NCBI GenBank assembly: GCA_016867715.1
Contig: VGIW01000012.1
Span: forward strand, 1 to 55,290
From: Candidatus Eisenbacteria bacterium
Lineage (GTDB): Bacteria; Orphanbacterota; Orphanbacteria; Orphanbacterales; Orphanbacteraceae
Length of the DNA: 55,290 nucleotides
Reading direction: 5' to 3'
The notes below the pieces were generated by a model that was given only the letters and a program-made list of their open reading frames with translations, was not told the origin of the DNA and made no database searches. How positions within the stretch are numbered: the stretch's first letter is position 1; every line of letters begins with the position of its first letter. The position numbers and the translations under genes were made by a program. Below are positions 40,803-49,710 of the stretch, one piece after another.

Positions 40803-42905
40803 TTGAATGAAATCGGGATGCGGGCGCGAGCCTTTGGTATGGGGCACCGCCGCTTTCTTCTCGTCCTCTTCACGGCCGCCCTGCTTCCGCGCCTCCTATT
40901 TCTTTCCGAGGCAACGAGTTCCCCTCTCTTCGACCACCTCTATCTGGATGCCAAGTCGTACGACGAATGGGGGCGGGAGATCGCGTCCGGGAAGTGGCTC
41001 CGCAACGAGCCGTTCCACATGGCCCCGCTCTATCCCTACCTGCTCGGCAGCCTCTTCCAGCTCGTCGGGCATAACTTATTGATTGTGCGTCTGATCCAGC
41101 ATTTCGTCGGGGCGGCCTCCGCCGTGCTGGTCTTCCTCGTGGCGAGGCGCCTTCTCGGCCGGGCGACCTCGGTTGTCGCGTACGTTCTCGCTCTCGGATA
41201 CGTTCCCTTCATCTATTTTGAAGGACAGGTGCTCGCTTCCTCCCTCGGGGTCTTCCTCGGCCTTCTCAGCCTTCATCTTCTCTTGAGATCCCTCGAGAGG
41301 GAAGGGAAGGGCCTCTTCCCCGCCGGGCTCGTCCTCGGGATCGGGGCGGTCGCTCGCCCCAACCTTTTGTTTTTTATGCCGTTTGCGCTTCTCTGGGTTC
41401 TCGCCGCGGAGAAGGCGAGTCGCGCGCGCCTCCCGCTCTTCCTGGCCGGGTTCGCGCTCGCCCTCCTCCCCTCCACACTCCACAACTATCGCGCTTCCAA
41501 GGAGATCATCCCGATCTCCTCCCACGGGGGGGTCAGCTTCTATCTCGGCAACAACCCCTACACGCGCGGGGTCTATGTCCCGCCCCCCGAGTTCGGGGGA
41601 ACTCCCGAGGCGATCGACATCTACGATTCCAGGCGGCTCGCGGAGAAAGATCTCGGGCGAAGGCTCTCGGCTTCCGAGATCTCTTCTTATTGGTATGCGA
41701 AGAGCTTCGATTTCATCCGGGAGAACCCGGGGCGTTTCTTCGGCCTCCTCGCGCGAAAAATCGCTCTCTATATGAATGCGTACGAAATCCCGCTCGACGT
41801 GAACTACGAGTTCGACCGCAGGCTGTACGCGGTCCTTCGCGCGGGACCATTCCCCTTCGGGCTTCTCCTCCCGCTCGCGATCGTGGGCGCCCTCTCAATT
41901 CCCCGCGACCGAAGGCGGGCGTATCTTCTCGTCCTCTTCGTCCTCGCGAACGCCGCCTCCGTCATCGCGTTCTTCGTGTGCGCGCGCTACCGCCAAACCG
42001 CGGTCCCCGCGCTCGCGATCCTCGCCGCGATCGCGATCGCGCGGCTCGCACGCGATGCGCGCGCCGCCCGATGGCGTTCGTTCGCCGGCGTCGCGGCGGC
42101 GGCGGCTCTCCTCGCGATCCCGATCCACCTCAACCTCTACGAAGGACGCGGGACGAGCGAGGTTCGCTCCACGGTCATCCTCGGCAGGGCCTACGCCGAG
42201 GCCGGGGACCGACAGCGCGCTGAGGACCTCTTCCGCGAGGCGCTTCGCCTCGCTCCCGGCCACGTCGACGCCGGCATGAACCTTGGGCTTCTCCACTATC
42301 GAGCCGGGCGCTTCGAGGAGGCCGCGGAGGCGTTCCGAGGCGCGGCCGAGGCCATGCCCGCTTTCGCCGGAGCGTGGAATAACCTCGGGAACGCGCTCCG
42401 CGAGGCGGGCCGACCGGACGTGGCGGTCGACGCGATCCGCGAGGCGACCCGCGCGGACACGTCCTACGCGGGAGCGTTCAATAACCTCGCCTACACGCTC
42501 GCCCTTGTCGGCCGCGAGGACGAAGCCGAAGAAGCGTACCTTCGCGCGATCCGCCTCGACCCTGCGTCGATCCACGCGCGGGCGAACCTCGCCGATCTCC
42601 AGTTCCGCCGCGGGAAGATTCCCGAGGCGGCGCGCACCACGGAGGAGGCGGCGCGCGCTCTCCCCGGGCTTCCGGCGGCCGCCTGGAAGAACGATCGAAT
42701 CGCGCGCGCGGCGGAGCTCTCGCTTGCCGCGAGGGATGCGGCGGCGCGAGGCGAATCCCAGGCGGCCCTTCACGCGATCGCCGAAGCGCTCGCGATCGAC
42801 GGCGCTCCCGTGCGCGAGTGGGCGGCGCGCGACCCGCTCGTCCGTCCGTTCCTCGAGCAAGCTCTCGCCCGGGAGCCCGGCGGCCGGGAGGGGAGGGGCC
42901 GATGA
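40803..42905 (+). CDS. Membrane glycosyltransferase (GT39-like) with C-terminal TPRs
   Basis: 700 aa from a TTG at 40803 with GGGAGGGG 8 nt upstream; ATGs at 40818 and 40839 are alternatives. Residues about 10-470 hold some ten membrane helices and the ArnT/PMT-like start: a conserved acidic motif (YLDAKSYDEWGREIASG) after helix 1 and APLYPYLLG, typical of GT-C enzymes that use polyprenyl-phosphate sugars. Residues about 490-690 are TPR repeats, with units such as AWNNLGNALREAGRPDVAVDAI and AFNNLAYTLALVGREDEAEEAY. The layout matches eukaryotic TMTC O-mannosyltransferases. The donor and acceptor are unknown. The family 2 glycosyltransferase gene follows with an ATGA overlap. A paralogue lies at 47629-49710. 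Confidence 0.82.
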   Translation: MNEIGMRARAFGMGHRRFLLVLFTAALLPRLLFLSEATSSPLFDHLYLDAKSYDEWGREIASGKWLRNEPFHMAPLYPYLLGSLFQLVGHNLLIVRLIQHFVGAASAVLVFLVARRLLGRATSVVAYVLALGYVPFIYFEGQVLASSLGVFLGLLSLHLLLRSLEREGKGLFPAGLVLGIGAVARPNLLFFMPFALLWVLAAEKASRARLPLFLAGFALALLPSTLHNYRASKEIIPISSHGGVSFYLGNNPYTRGVYVPPPEFGGTPEAIDIYDSRRLAEKDLGRRLSASEISSYWYAKSFDFIRENPGRFFGLLARKIALYMNAYEIPLDVNYEFDRRLYAVLRAGPFPFGLLLPLAIVGALSIPRDRRRAYLLVLFVLANAASVIAFFVCARYRQTAVPALAILAAIAIARLARDARAARWRSFAGVAAAAALLAIPIHLNLYEGRGTSEVRSTVILGRAYAEAGDRQRAEDLFREALRLAPGHVDAGMNLGLLHYRAGRFEEAAEAFRGAAEAMPAFAGAWNNLGNALREAGRPDVAVDAIREATRADTSYAGAFNNLAYTLALVGREDEAEEAYLRAIRLDPASIHARANLADLQFRRGKIPEAARTTEEAARALPGLPAAAWKNDRIARAAELSLAARDAAARGESQAALHAIAEALAIDGAPVREWAARDPLVRPFLEQALAREPGGREGRGR

Positions 42906-43882
42906 GCGGACGATCGATCGCGGCGATCATTCCGGTGAGAGACGCCGGGGCGACGATCGAGGAGACTCTCCGTTCGATTTATGCATCAAGCACACCGCCG
43001 GACGAGGTGATCGTCGTCGACGATGGATGCTCCGACCGCTCCATGGAGATCGCGCGGCGATTCCCCGCGCGCATCCTCCCCTCCGAGCCCCCCGGAGGGG
43101 TCGCACGCGCGAGAAACACCGGCGCGGCGGCAGCGCGAGGGGAGATCCTTCTCTTTGTCGACGCGGACGTCGTGCTCGAGCCGAACGCCGTTCGGGCGGC
43201 GGCGGACGCCCTCGCCGACCCGGGTGTCTCGGTCGCCGTCGGGCTTCAGTCGGCGGTCTCCCCGTTCCCGAACGCGGCGAGCGTTTATAAGAACTACTGG
43301 CTCCACTACACGTACAAGAAGAGGGCCGAGCGCCTGGCGGTCCTCTATTCGAGCGCGGTCGCGATTCGCCGAGAACCATTCGAGCAGGCGGGAGGCTTCG
43401 ACCCGAACTACCGCACGCCGAACATCGAGGACTCGGATCTCGGGAAGCGGCTCACCGACGCCGGATGCCGGATCGCGGTCGTTCCGGAGATGGAGTTTCG
43501 ACACATCAAGCGATACGATCTTTCCGGCATGTTCCGCACCGACTTCCGGCGGACGGTCGGCATGACGAAGGTCCAGATCCGCGATCGCTTCCGTCGGATC
43601 CTCAAGGGGAACTACTCGTCGATCCCGACCTCGTTTCTCGTTTCGTGCCTTGCTCCGTGGATCGCGCCTCCCCTTCTCGCCGCAGGGGAGATCTTCGCGG
43701 CGCTTCTCTTCCCGCCCGCTCTCGTTCTCCTTCTCAACCGCGACTGGATCAGAAGCCTCGCGGAAAGCCAGGGCGCGCGCGCCGGACTTCTCGGCGCGTT
43801 CTTCCTTCACCTGGACGTGGTCGCGGTGAATCTCGGCGTGCTTTGGGGAATCGCGGAGTACGCGGCGGGAAAGAAATACTGA
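42902..43882 (+). CDS. Family 2 glycosyltransferase
   Basis: 326 aa. The GT-A fold is clear: AAIIPVRDAGATIEETLRSI, VDDGCSD, then DADVVLEPNAV with the DxD-like DAD, and later ED in NIEDSDLGKRL near residue 180. It transfers a sugar from a nucleotide donor. The C-terminal 70 residues are hydrophobic (about 245-280 and 295-320), suggesting membrane attachment. Its ATG overlaps the stop of the GT-C/TPR gene (ATGA), so the two are translationally coupled and probably act on one glycan or lipid-linked sugar. Confidence 0.88.
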   Translation: MSGRSIAAIIPVRDAGATIEETLRSIYASSTPPDEVIVVDDGCSDRSMEIARRFPARILPSEPPGGVARARNTGAAAARGEILLFVDADVVLEPNAVRAAADALADPGVSVAVGLQSAVSPFPNAASVYKNYWLHYTYKKRAERLAVLYSSAVAIRREPFEQAGGFDPNYRTPNIEDSDLGKRLTDAGCRIAVVPEMEFRHIKRYDLSGMFRTDFRRTVGMTKVQIRDRFRRILKGNYSSIPTSFLVSCLAPWIAPPLLAAGEIFAALLFPPALVLLLNRDWIRSLAESQGARAGLLGAFFLHLDVVAVNLGVLWGIAEYAAGKKY

Positions 43883-43899
43883 TCGGCGCCGTTACGTTC

Positions 43900-44271
43900 C
43901 TACTGCGCGCGCGGTGTGGCCCGATAGCCGGCCGCGACGACCGCCTCCACCAACGCGTCCTCGATCGGATCGTTCGTCGAGAGGTCCACGCGGGCGCTCT
44001 TCTCTTCCAGGCTCACCTTCGCCGAAACGACCCCGGGCGTTTTCTCGAGAAACTCGGTCACCCTCCGCACACAACTGGCGCAGTGCATCCCCTCGACATC
44101 GAGAATGACCGTGCGCACCGGCGTCTCCGAGGCGCGGGAAGCGCCGGAGGTCGCCTCTTGTCCCTGCCCCGCGGAGGAGGGGGAACGGGATGCTCGGGAC
44201 GCGAAGAGAAACGCGATCAAGACCGCGACGAGGACCGCGACGAGAAGAGCGATCAGCGATCGAGGATGCAC
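43900..44271 (-). CDS. Membrane-anchored HMA (MerP/CopZ-like) metal-binding protein
   Basis: 123 aa from the GTG at 44271, chosen because AAGGAGGT lies 7 nt upstream. A membrane helix at about 6-24 (LIALLVAVLVAVLIAFLF) anchors the N-terminus. After a Ser/Ala-rich linker, residues 52-120 form a heavy-metal-associated domain with GMHCASCVRRV, the Cys64/Cys67 pair binding Cu(I), Hg(II) or Zn(II). The helix has no lipobox, so it is probably a periplasm-facing anchor. No metal transporter gene lies next to it; it is 93 nt after the histidine kinase gene. Confidence 0.85.
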   Translation of the reverse strand: MHPRSLIALLVAVLVAVLIAFLFASRASRSPSSAGQGQEATSGASRASETPVRTVILDVEGMHCASCVRRVTEFLEKTPGVVSAKVSLEEKSARVDLSTNDPIEDALVEAVVAAGYRATPRAQ

Positions 44272-44364
44272 GGCAAGGACCTCCTTCGGATGAAGACGAA
44301 CGCACTGTTCATCTTCCACGAGAACGAGGCCGTTCGCAAACGGTTTCTCCGAGAGGGAGAAGGA

Positions 44365-45768
44365 TCAATGGGAAGGACCGCTCTTTCGCGCCCAGCGGTT
44401 CACCGCGAGCCGCAGAGTCTTCGGATCGAAGGGCTTCACGACGACGTCGTTCATTCCCGCGCGTAGACACGCCTCGCGGCTTTCCTTGTCGGCGTGGCCG
44501 GTGAGCGCGATGATCGGGATCCGGCGCTCGGGGTCTTCCGAGGAGCGGATCTCCACGGTGGCGTCGAGCCCGCTCGTCCCGGGCATCTCGACGTCCATCA
44601 ACACGAGATCGTACCGTTCGCGCGACAAGCACGCGATCGCTTCCCTTCCATCCGACGCGACATCGACGGAGTGGCCCGCCTTCTCGAGGAACTTCTTCGC
44701 GATCGATCGGTTGATTGAACCGTCATCGACCACGAGAATGCGGAGCGCACTGATCTCCGCTCCCTCGCGGGAGAGAGCGAAACCGAAGTGAGCGCCTCTC
44801 GCGTCCTCGCGGTTCTCCGCCCAGATTCTCCCCTCGTGCGCCTCGACGATCCTTCGCGCGATGGCGAGCCCGAGGCCGTGGCTCTCCTCGCCGCCGGTCG
44901 GCTTGGCCGAAAGGCGGCAGAACTCGCCGAACGCCTTTTGGAGGTCTTCATCGCTGAGCCCGGGGCCTTCGTCCAGAACGGAGACGAGCGCCTCGTTTCC
45001 CGTTTCGCTCACGCGAACCGTGATCCGCGTCGAGCCCGGCGCGTACTTGATCGCGTTCGACACGAGGTTATCGAGAACCTGCCGAATCCGAAGGCTGTCC
45101 GCCTCGACCACGGGGGCCGGATCCGGAACGTCCGCGACGAGGAGCTGTCCTTTTCCATGCGCGTTCCCCTCGTGGAATCGAGTCGCCTCGCGCACGAGGA
45201 GGCCGAGATCGGTCGGAACGCGCTGGATCTCGAGCTTGCCCGCGCCGGTTCTCGCCTCCTCGAGAATGCTCTCGAGCAGGCGGAGAAGACGCCCGCTCTC
45301 CTCGCGAAGGAGCGCGACATGCTGCGCGACTTCCCCCGCTGCTCCGGCGATCGACTCCGCGAGCAGCGTGGCGAGATTGTGGATGCCGCCGATTCCGCCG
45401 CGAAGATCGTGCGCGGCGACGCCGAGAATCCTCTTCTTCTCCTCGCCGGCCCGCCGGAGGTTCGTGTTCGCCCACTCGAGCTCCTCGCGCCGCGCCTGCA
45501 GCTCCGCCACCAGCTCGGCCGAGATCGCGTTCGCGCGCGCCAGCTTCTCGTTCGCCCGATGGAGTTCCTCGCTCCGCTCTTCGAGCTCGGCGACGAGCTC
45601 CGCAGACCGCACGTTCGCCTCGGCAAGCCGGTGGTTCGCCCTCATGAGCTCCTCGCTTTTTGCCTCGAGCTCGGCGACAAGCTCCGCCGCCTCTACGTTC
45701 GCCAGCGCGAGCCGCTCGTTGACCGCCTCGCGGTCCTCGGGGCGATTCGGCAGGGTCCGGTCTTCCAT
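44365..45768 (-). CDS. Hybrid sensor histidine kinase / response regulator
   Basis: 467 aa from the ATG at 45768. Residues 18-101 are three near-identical 28-residue coiled-coil repeats with the phrase SAELVAELE. The kinase core follows: His120 in AAHDLRGG, where the usual HDLRNP proline is lost; the N box NLVSNAIKYAP, the G1 DEGPGLS, and GLGLAIARRIVEAHEG. The receiver domain ends the protein: VVDD near the start, phosphoacceptor Asp392 in LVLMDVEMP, and a conserved Lys in VVVKP. There is no membrane helix or recognised sensor domain, so it is cytosolic and may sense through partners. It starts 14 nt after the dsrE-like gene and is probably co-transcribed with it. Confidence 0.9.
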   Translation of the reverse strand: MEDRTLPNRPEDREAVNERLALANVEAAELVAELEAKSEELMRANHRLAEANVRSAELVAELEERSEELHRANEKLARANAISAELVAELQARREELEWANTNLRRAGEEKKRILGVAAHDLRGGIGGIHNLATLLAESIAGAAGEVAQHVALLREESGRLLRLLESILEEARTGAGKLEIQRVPTDLGLLVREATRFHEGNAHGKGQLLVADVPDPAPVVEADSLRIRQVLDNLVSNAIKYAPGSTRITVRVSETGNEALVSVLDEGPGLSDEDLQKAFGEFCRLSAKPTGGEESHGLGLAIARRIVEAHEGRIWAENREDARGAHFGFALSREGAEISALRILVVDDGSINRSIAKKFLEKAGHSVDVASDGREAIACLSRERYDLVLMDVEMPGTSGLDATVEIRSSEDPERRIPIIALTGHADKESREACLRAGMNDVVVKPFDPKTLRLAVNRWARKSGPSH

Positions 45769-45782
45769 GCTTTCCCCCGAGG

Positions 45783-46172
45783 CTAGAACGTCACCACAAT
45801 CGAGTTCGGGCCGAGATCGGAGACCACAGTGGCCAGACCGACCAGCTGGGCGCCGTCCAACAGACGTCCGTTCGTCTTGTTTCCATTTATACTGCAATAG
45901 TATTTGGTACAAGGAGCGCACACGAGAACCCGGCCTCCGAGCGAACGGAACTGTTCAAGATAGCTCACGAGCGGCTCGAACCCCTCCACCTGGATCCCCT
46001 TCATCGCGCCGTCCATCGCCCAGACCGTTCCGTCCATCGTGAGGAAGATCGAGGTCTTCCTGCCGAGCGCGAGGGTGGAGCATGCCCAGGAGAGCGCGAG
46101 CGTGGCGCGCGTCCCTCGATCTTGCTTTCCGGTCGTGAGAACGACCACTGCGTTCTGTTCGTTCGTCATCAT
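45783..46172 (-). CDS. DsrE-family sulfur-relay protein (small)
   Basis: 129 aa from an ATG at 46172 (a second ATG follows; GGGGAGG lies immediately upstream, so the second may be used). DsrE/DsrF-like fold: VVVLTTGKQDRGTRATLALSWACSTLALGRKTSIFLTMDGT (parts) followed by SLGGRVLVCAPCTKYYC. The cysteines of CAPCTKYYC occupy the position of the active DsrE cysteine. These proteins carry persulfide in sulfur relays. It lies between the DsrE2 gene and the histidine kinase gene. Confidence 0.82.
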   Translation of the reverse strand: MMTNEQNAVVVLTTGKQDRGTRATLALSWACSTLALGRKTSIFLTMDGTVWAMDGAMKGIQVEGFEPLVSYLEQFRSLGGRVLVCAPCTKYYCSINGNKTNGRLLDGAQLVGLATVVSDLGPNSIVVTF

Positions 46173-46211
46173 CCTCCCCTTCACGCCCGCGCCGACCGGC
46201 GCCGACGCGAA

Positions 46212-46784
46212 CTAGACAAAGAGAACCATCCGCCCTTTCATCGCCTTCCCGAGAAACGTCGCCACGCCGCACGGATCGACGCACCCGTCCCCGATGAGCT
46301 CGTCGCAGTCGAGGCCGAGAAGCGCGGCGGATGTGTCGCAGAGGTGGAAATGGGCGCCCATCTCCCGGGCTTTTTCGATCAGCTCGTCGAGATCTCCGAT
46401 CCCGTGCTTCCGCATGCGATACCCGAGGAAGAGCTTTCCCAAGCCTCCCCAGTTCATTCTCGAGAGAGGCGCCCGCCCGGCTCCGCACGGAAGGAACTTC
46501 CCGAGCAGGCGGTTCATGAGCGGCTTGTTCGCGCTCGTCTTTTCCGCATCCCTGAGGGCGGCCGTCGCCCAAAACGTGAAGAAGAGGTGCACTTCCTGCC
46601 CGAGTGCGAGCGCGCCGTTCGCGATCGTGAAGACGGCGAACAAGCGGTCCCACTCGCCGCTGAAGCAGACGATCGAAACCGAGTCGCTCTTCTCCGTCTC
46701 GCGGCGCGGGGCGCTCTCTTCGAGAGCGGCGATTCTCGCCTCGAGGTCACTCATCCGTGCAGGATCGACCGTCCGAGCTTCCAA
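46212..46784 (-). CDS. DsrE2-like (DsrE/DsrF/DrsH) sulfur carrier
   Basis: 190 aa. TTG at 46784 is preferred, since GGGAGG lies 8 nt upstream within the end of the tusA gene; an ATG at 46754 is the alternative. It starts with a short coiled-coil (MSDLEARIAALEES), then a Rossmann-like DsrE fold: IVCFSGEWDRLFAVFTIANGALA and HLFFTFWATAAL. LPCGAGRAPLSRMNWGGLG and HLCDTSAALLGLDCDELI hold the conserved cysteines. DsrE2 proteins usually sit beside TusA and rhodanese and move sulfane sulfur near the membrane. Here TusA is directly upstream (1 nt gap). Confidence 0.82.
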   Translation of the reverse strand: MEARTVDPARMSDLEARIAALEESAPRRETEKSDSVSIVCFSGEWDRLFAVFTIANGALALGQEVHLFFTFWATAALRDAEKTSANKPLMNRLLGKFLPCGAGRAPLSRMNWGGLGKLFLGYRMRKHGIGDLDELIEKAREMGAHFHLCDTSAALLGLDCDELIGDGCVDPCGVATFLGKAMKGRMVLFV

Positions 46785-46785
46785 G

Positions 46786-47028
46786 CTAGAACCCTCCCAT
46801 CAAACGGATGGTCGCAACGACGACGTTCCCCTCTCTCTCCAAGCGCGCGAGCTCGTTCTGCGTCGTCTCGCACCAGGCCTTGACATCGCTCTCGAACGCG
46901 AGATCGTCCGCGGTGATCACGATGACGGATCCCGGCTTCGCCTGGCGCCGCGCCTTGGCCAGCTCGACGATCGGCCGCGGGCAACGCATGCCCCGCGCTT
47001 CGATGCGTATTTCGTTGTTCGTGTTCAT
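46786..47028 (-). CDS. TusA-like sulfurtransferase
   Basis: 80 aa from the ATG at 47028 (GAGGAGC 7 nt upstream). The CPxP motif RCPRPIVELAKA after the first strand and the core VIVITADDLAFESDVKAWCE are typical. TusA-like proteins accept sulfur as a persulfide on the CPxP cysteine. First gene of the tusA-dsrE2-dsrE-kinase series; the divergent HTH gene at 47386 is 357 nt away. Confidence 0.88.
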   Translation of the reverse strand: MNTNNEIRIEARGMRCPRPIVELAKARRQAKPGSVIVITADDLAFESDVKAWCETTQNELARLEREGNVVVATIRLMGGF

Positions 47029-47385
47029 CCGCAGCGCTCCTCCGTCTGTTTTCATGTATGAACGATCGCGGCTGCCGGATGAAGCTGCCCGTTCCGGCAA
47101 AGGCTCGCTCTCTATGGAGTTTCGGCATGTGCCGCGCCGAACGTGAGAGCTCTACGGCGCCGCGCCGCCCGACCGGCCGCGGCTTTCGAGCTCGCTTCCG
47201 AACGAGGGAAAAACGCGCGGAGTCCGTTCATTCGAGATAAGATCGGGCGCCGCTCGGTCCAACGACGGAATCGGGGCGCCCGGCGCTCCCCCGGAGGGCG
47301 ATCAGGGGCGTTCCGAACCGCCCTAAGCCGTTTCTCCCCGCGTGCCGATAGGGAGGTGAAGGCTTCGCCAACCAAGGAGGGATGT
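47029..47385. other. Divergent intergenic region
   Basis: 357 nt between the divergent tusA and HTH genes. It is GC-rich with several palindromes and should hold promoters for both, but I see no clear -35/-10 pair. The AAGGAGG of the HTH gene ends it at 47374-47380. Confidence 0.4.
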
Positions 47386-47571
47386 ATGGATCGAGAGATA
47401 CTGACCGCGGAACAAGTCGCCGACTATCTCCGGCTCAGCCGGAAGTCGGTCTACCGCCTCGCGCGCGCCGGCGTCCTCCCTGCGAAGAAGATCATGAACC
47501 AGTGGCGGTTCGAGCGGACGCGTCTCAACGAGTGGATTCGCGAGAAGGAAGAGGAACCGGTTAGCGTGTAG
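47386..47571 (+). CDS. Excisionase/BldC-type helix-turn-helix protein
   Basis: 61 aa. EILTAEQVADYLRLSRKSVYRLARAGVLPAKKI then a winged WRFERTRLNEWIREKE (parts), the MerR/excisionase family winged helix used as a small DNA-binding factor. AAGGAGG sits 5 nt before the ATG at 47386. It is divergent from the sulfur-relay genes and could regulate them, or be a leftover directionality factor. The convergent GT/TPR gene follows 57 nt later. Confidence 0.85.
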   Translation: MDREILTAEQVADYLRLSRKSVYRLARAGVLPAKKIMNQWRFERTRLNEWIREKEEEPVSV

Positions 47572-47628
47572 CCCAGATCCTGCGCGCGTTTCCCGCTGCG
47601 GCCGCAGATCTCGGCCGGCGTTCCCTTT

Positions 47629-49710
47629 CTAGTGTTGCTTCGCTCTTCGCAGAAGCTCGCGAATCCGTCCGTCCGACGGCCTTCGCTCGAGGTACGTCTC
47701 AAGCAGGCGAAACGCCTCCTCCTCGTTTCCCGTCCCGAGAAGAAAGACGCCCAGACTTTTCATTCCGTCCGGATAGTCCGGATCGAGCATGAGCGCACGT
47801 CTGTACTCGACGAGCGCCGTCTCCGGTCTCCCCATCTTCTCGGCGACGTATCCGAGCTGCAGGCGAACCTCTTTCGTCTCTCCGAGCGCGATGAGACGCC
47901 GGAAGGCCGCTTCGGCTTCCTCGAACCGATGAGCCCGCTCGTATGCGCGCCCGAGGTTGTAGAGAAGCGGGCGATTGTCCGGGGCGAAGCTCACCCCCGT
48001 CTCCAGAACCTCCAGCGCTTCCCGCAGCATGTTCTTGTGCATGAGAAGCGCACCCAGGTTGTTCAGGAAGTCCGGGTTTCTCGGCTCCGCCTCGATGGCC
48101 CGTTTCATCTCGACGAGAGCCGAATCGATCGCTCCGCTGTTGAAGTAGATCCCGGCGAGGTTGGCTCGCGCCTTCGCGTGATGGGGCGCGGAACGGACCG
48201 CCCGCCGGTACGCTTGAAGCGCTCCCTCCGTGTCGCCGAGCGCCTCGCGCGCAAGGCCCACGTTGTTCCAGACGTCCGCGCTCTCCGGATCGCGCTCGAG
48301 CGCGCGATCGTACTCCGCGAGCGCGGCGCGCGGATCCCCTCGGTCATAAAGGATCTTCCCGAGATGAAGATGCGCGCGGACCACGCTCTCCCGCGGCACG
48401 GAGAGAGGCGTGAAGTTGAGAACCAGAACGAGCGCGGCGAGCGCGGCGGCTGCTTTCCCGAACCGCGCACGCGACCGCGCCCTCTCCGCGAGATGAAGAA
48501 CCGCGCCGGCCGCGAAGAGAAGATGCACGGGAAAGACCGGCATCCGGTATCGAGACGCGAACGGGAACGGAAGGATCGCGAGAAGATAGGAGAGAAGGAA
48601 GAGAAGAGGGAGGTTCCGAGTCCAGCTCGCGCGGAGCGCGACAAGCACGCCGAAGAGCGCGAGAGGAGCGAGAACCGCCGCCGGAAGAAAGAGCATCTTG
48701 AGGACGGCGGACCTCTCGCGGAAGAAGTCGAAGTCGTGGCTGATCTCGACCTCCCACCCGCCCCAGAAAAGCAAGAAACGCTTCGCCGCGCGCGCGGCCG
48801 CTCGGATCGGCTCCTTCCCCATCTCCGCAAACGCTTTTCCATAATAGAAGCGGTCCCGATCGACCTCTCGAAACGCGCCGGCGTCGGTCGCGAGTCGTTC
48901 GATCGCCTTCCACTCATACCCCGGAGCGATCGACGCGAGACCGTCCGCGCCCGCCCGGTTCCCGATGTAGAAGTTCATCCCGCCGTTCGCTTGGATGAGG
49001 ACCGGATCCCCGATCGCAGCGTTTCGGAAGAAGACCGGCGCGACGAGAAGCACGGTCCCGAGGAGCACGAAGAGCGCGCGGCGCGGCGCCGCTTCCCTCG
49101 GACCGGAACGGAACGCCCAATAGAGGAGAACCGGAAGGGCGGCGAGGATCGTGGGGCGCGTGATCGCGGAGAGACCCGCGAGCGCCCCGACGATCATCCA
49201 CGCGCGCGGCCGCACGCCGCGGCGCGCGAGGCCGAGCGCGACGCGCAAGAGGAGCAAGTTCAGGAAGACGACGAGCGTCTCCGCGAGCAGAAGCCCCTCG
49301 AGGAATAGAAACCGCGGGTAGAGAGCCGCGAGCGCGGCGGCGACGAGTCCGGTCGATCGGCCGCCGATGAGCCTCCCGGCATCGTACAGAAGAAACAGGA
49401 TCGCGACGCCGAGGAGATGCTGGGCGAGACAGATCCAGCCGTACGACGCGCCGGCGCGGAGAAGGAGCGCGAGGAGATAGGGATAGACCGGTCCGTGGAT
49501 GTGGACGCGCGTCCAGAGCCACTCGCCGTCCGCGATCGCCCGCGCCCAACCAAAGTACTCGGCGGCGTCGATGATCGGCTGGCCGAAGAACGGGTTCCGC
49601 GCCGACTCCCAAAGATAGATGAGCCGGACGGCGAGAGCCGCGAAGAGAAGGATCGCGATCGCCGTCACGCGCCGGGATCCGGCCTTCGCCTTCTTCCGTT
49701 TCACCTTCAA
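47629..49710 (-). CDS. Membrane glycosyltransferase (GT39-like) with C-terminal TPRs, paralogue
   Basis: 693 aa from a TTG at 49710, 7 nt after GGAGG; a GTG at 49704 is an alternative. It repeats the plan of the gene at 40803: about ten membrane helices, an acidic motif after the first helix (PIIDAAEYFGWARAIADGEWL in parts), GPVYPYLLALL, and then TPR repeats from about residue 470 (DVWNNVGLAREALGDTEGALQAY and others). No Shine-Dalgarno sequence ahead of the ATG upstream. The two paralogues face opposite directions and bracket the genes between them. The substrate is unknown; protein O-glycosylation is inference. Confidence 0.82.
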   Translation of the reverse strand: MKVKRKKAKAGSRRVTAIAILLFAALAVRLIYLWESARNPFFGQPIIDAAEYFGWARAIADGEWLWTRVHIHGPVYPYLLALLLRAGASYGWICLAQHLLGVAILFLLYDAGRLIGGRSTGLVAAALAALYPRFLFLEGLLLAETLVVFLNLLLLRVALGLARRGVRPRAWMIVGALAGLSAITRPTILAALPVLLYWAFRSGPREAAPRRALFVLLGTVLLVAPVFFRNAAIGDPVLIQANGGMNFYIGNRAGADGLASIAPGYEWKAIERLATDAGAFREVDRDRFYYGKAFAEMGKEPIRAAARAAKRFLLFWGGWEVEISHDFDFFRERSAVLKMLFLPAAVLAPLALFGVLVALRASWTRNLPLLFLLSYLLAILPFPFASRYRMPVFPVHLLFAAGAVLHLAERARSRARFGKAAAALAALVLVLNFTPLSVPRESVVRAHLHLGKILYDRGDPRAALAEYDRALERDPESADVWNNVGLAREALGDTEGALQAYRRAVRSAPHHAKARANLAGIYFNSGAIDSALVEMKRAIEAEPRNPDFLNNLGALLMHKNMLREALEVLETGVSFAPDNRPLLYNLGRAYERAHRFEEAEAAFRRLIALGETKEVRLQLGYVAEKMGRPETALVEYRRALMLDPDYPDGMKSLGVFLLGTGNEEEAFRLLETYLERRPSDGRIRELLRRAKQH

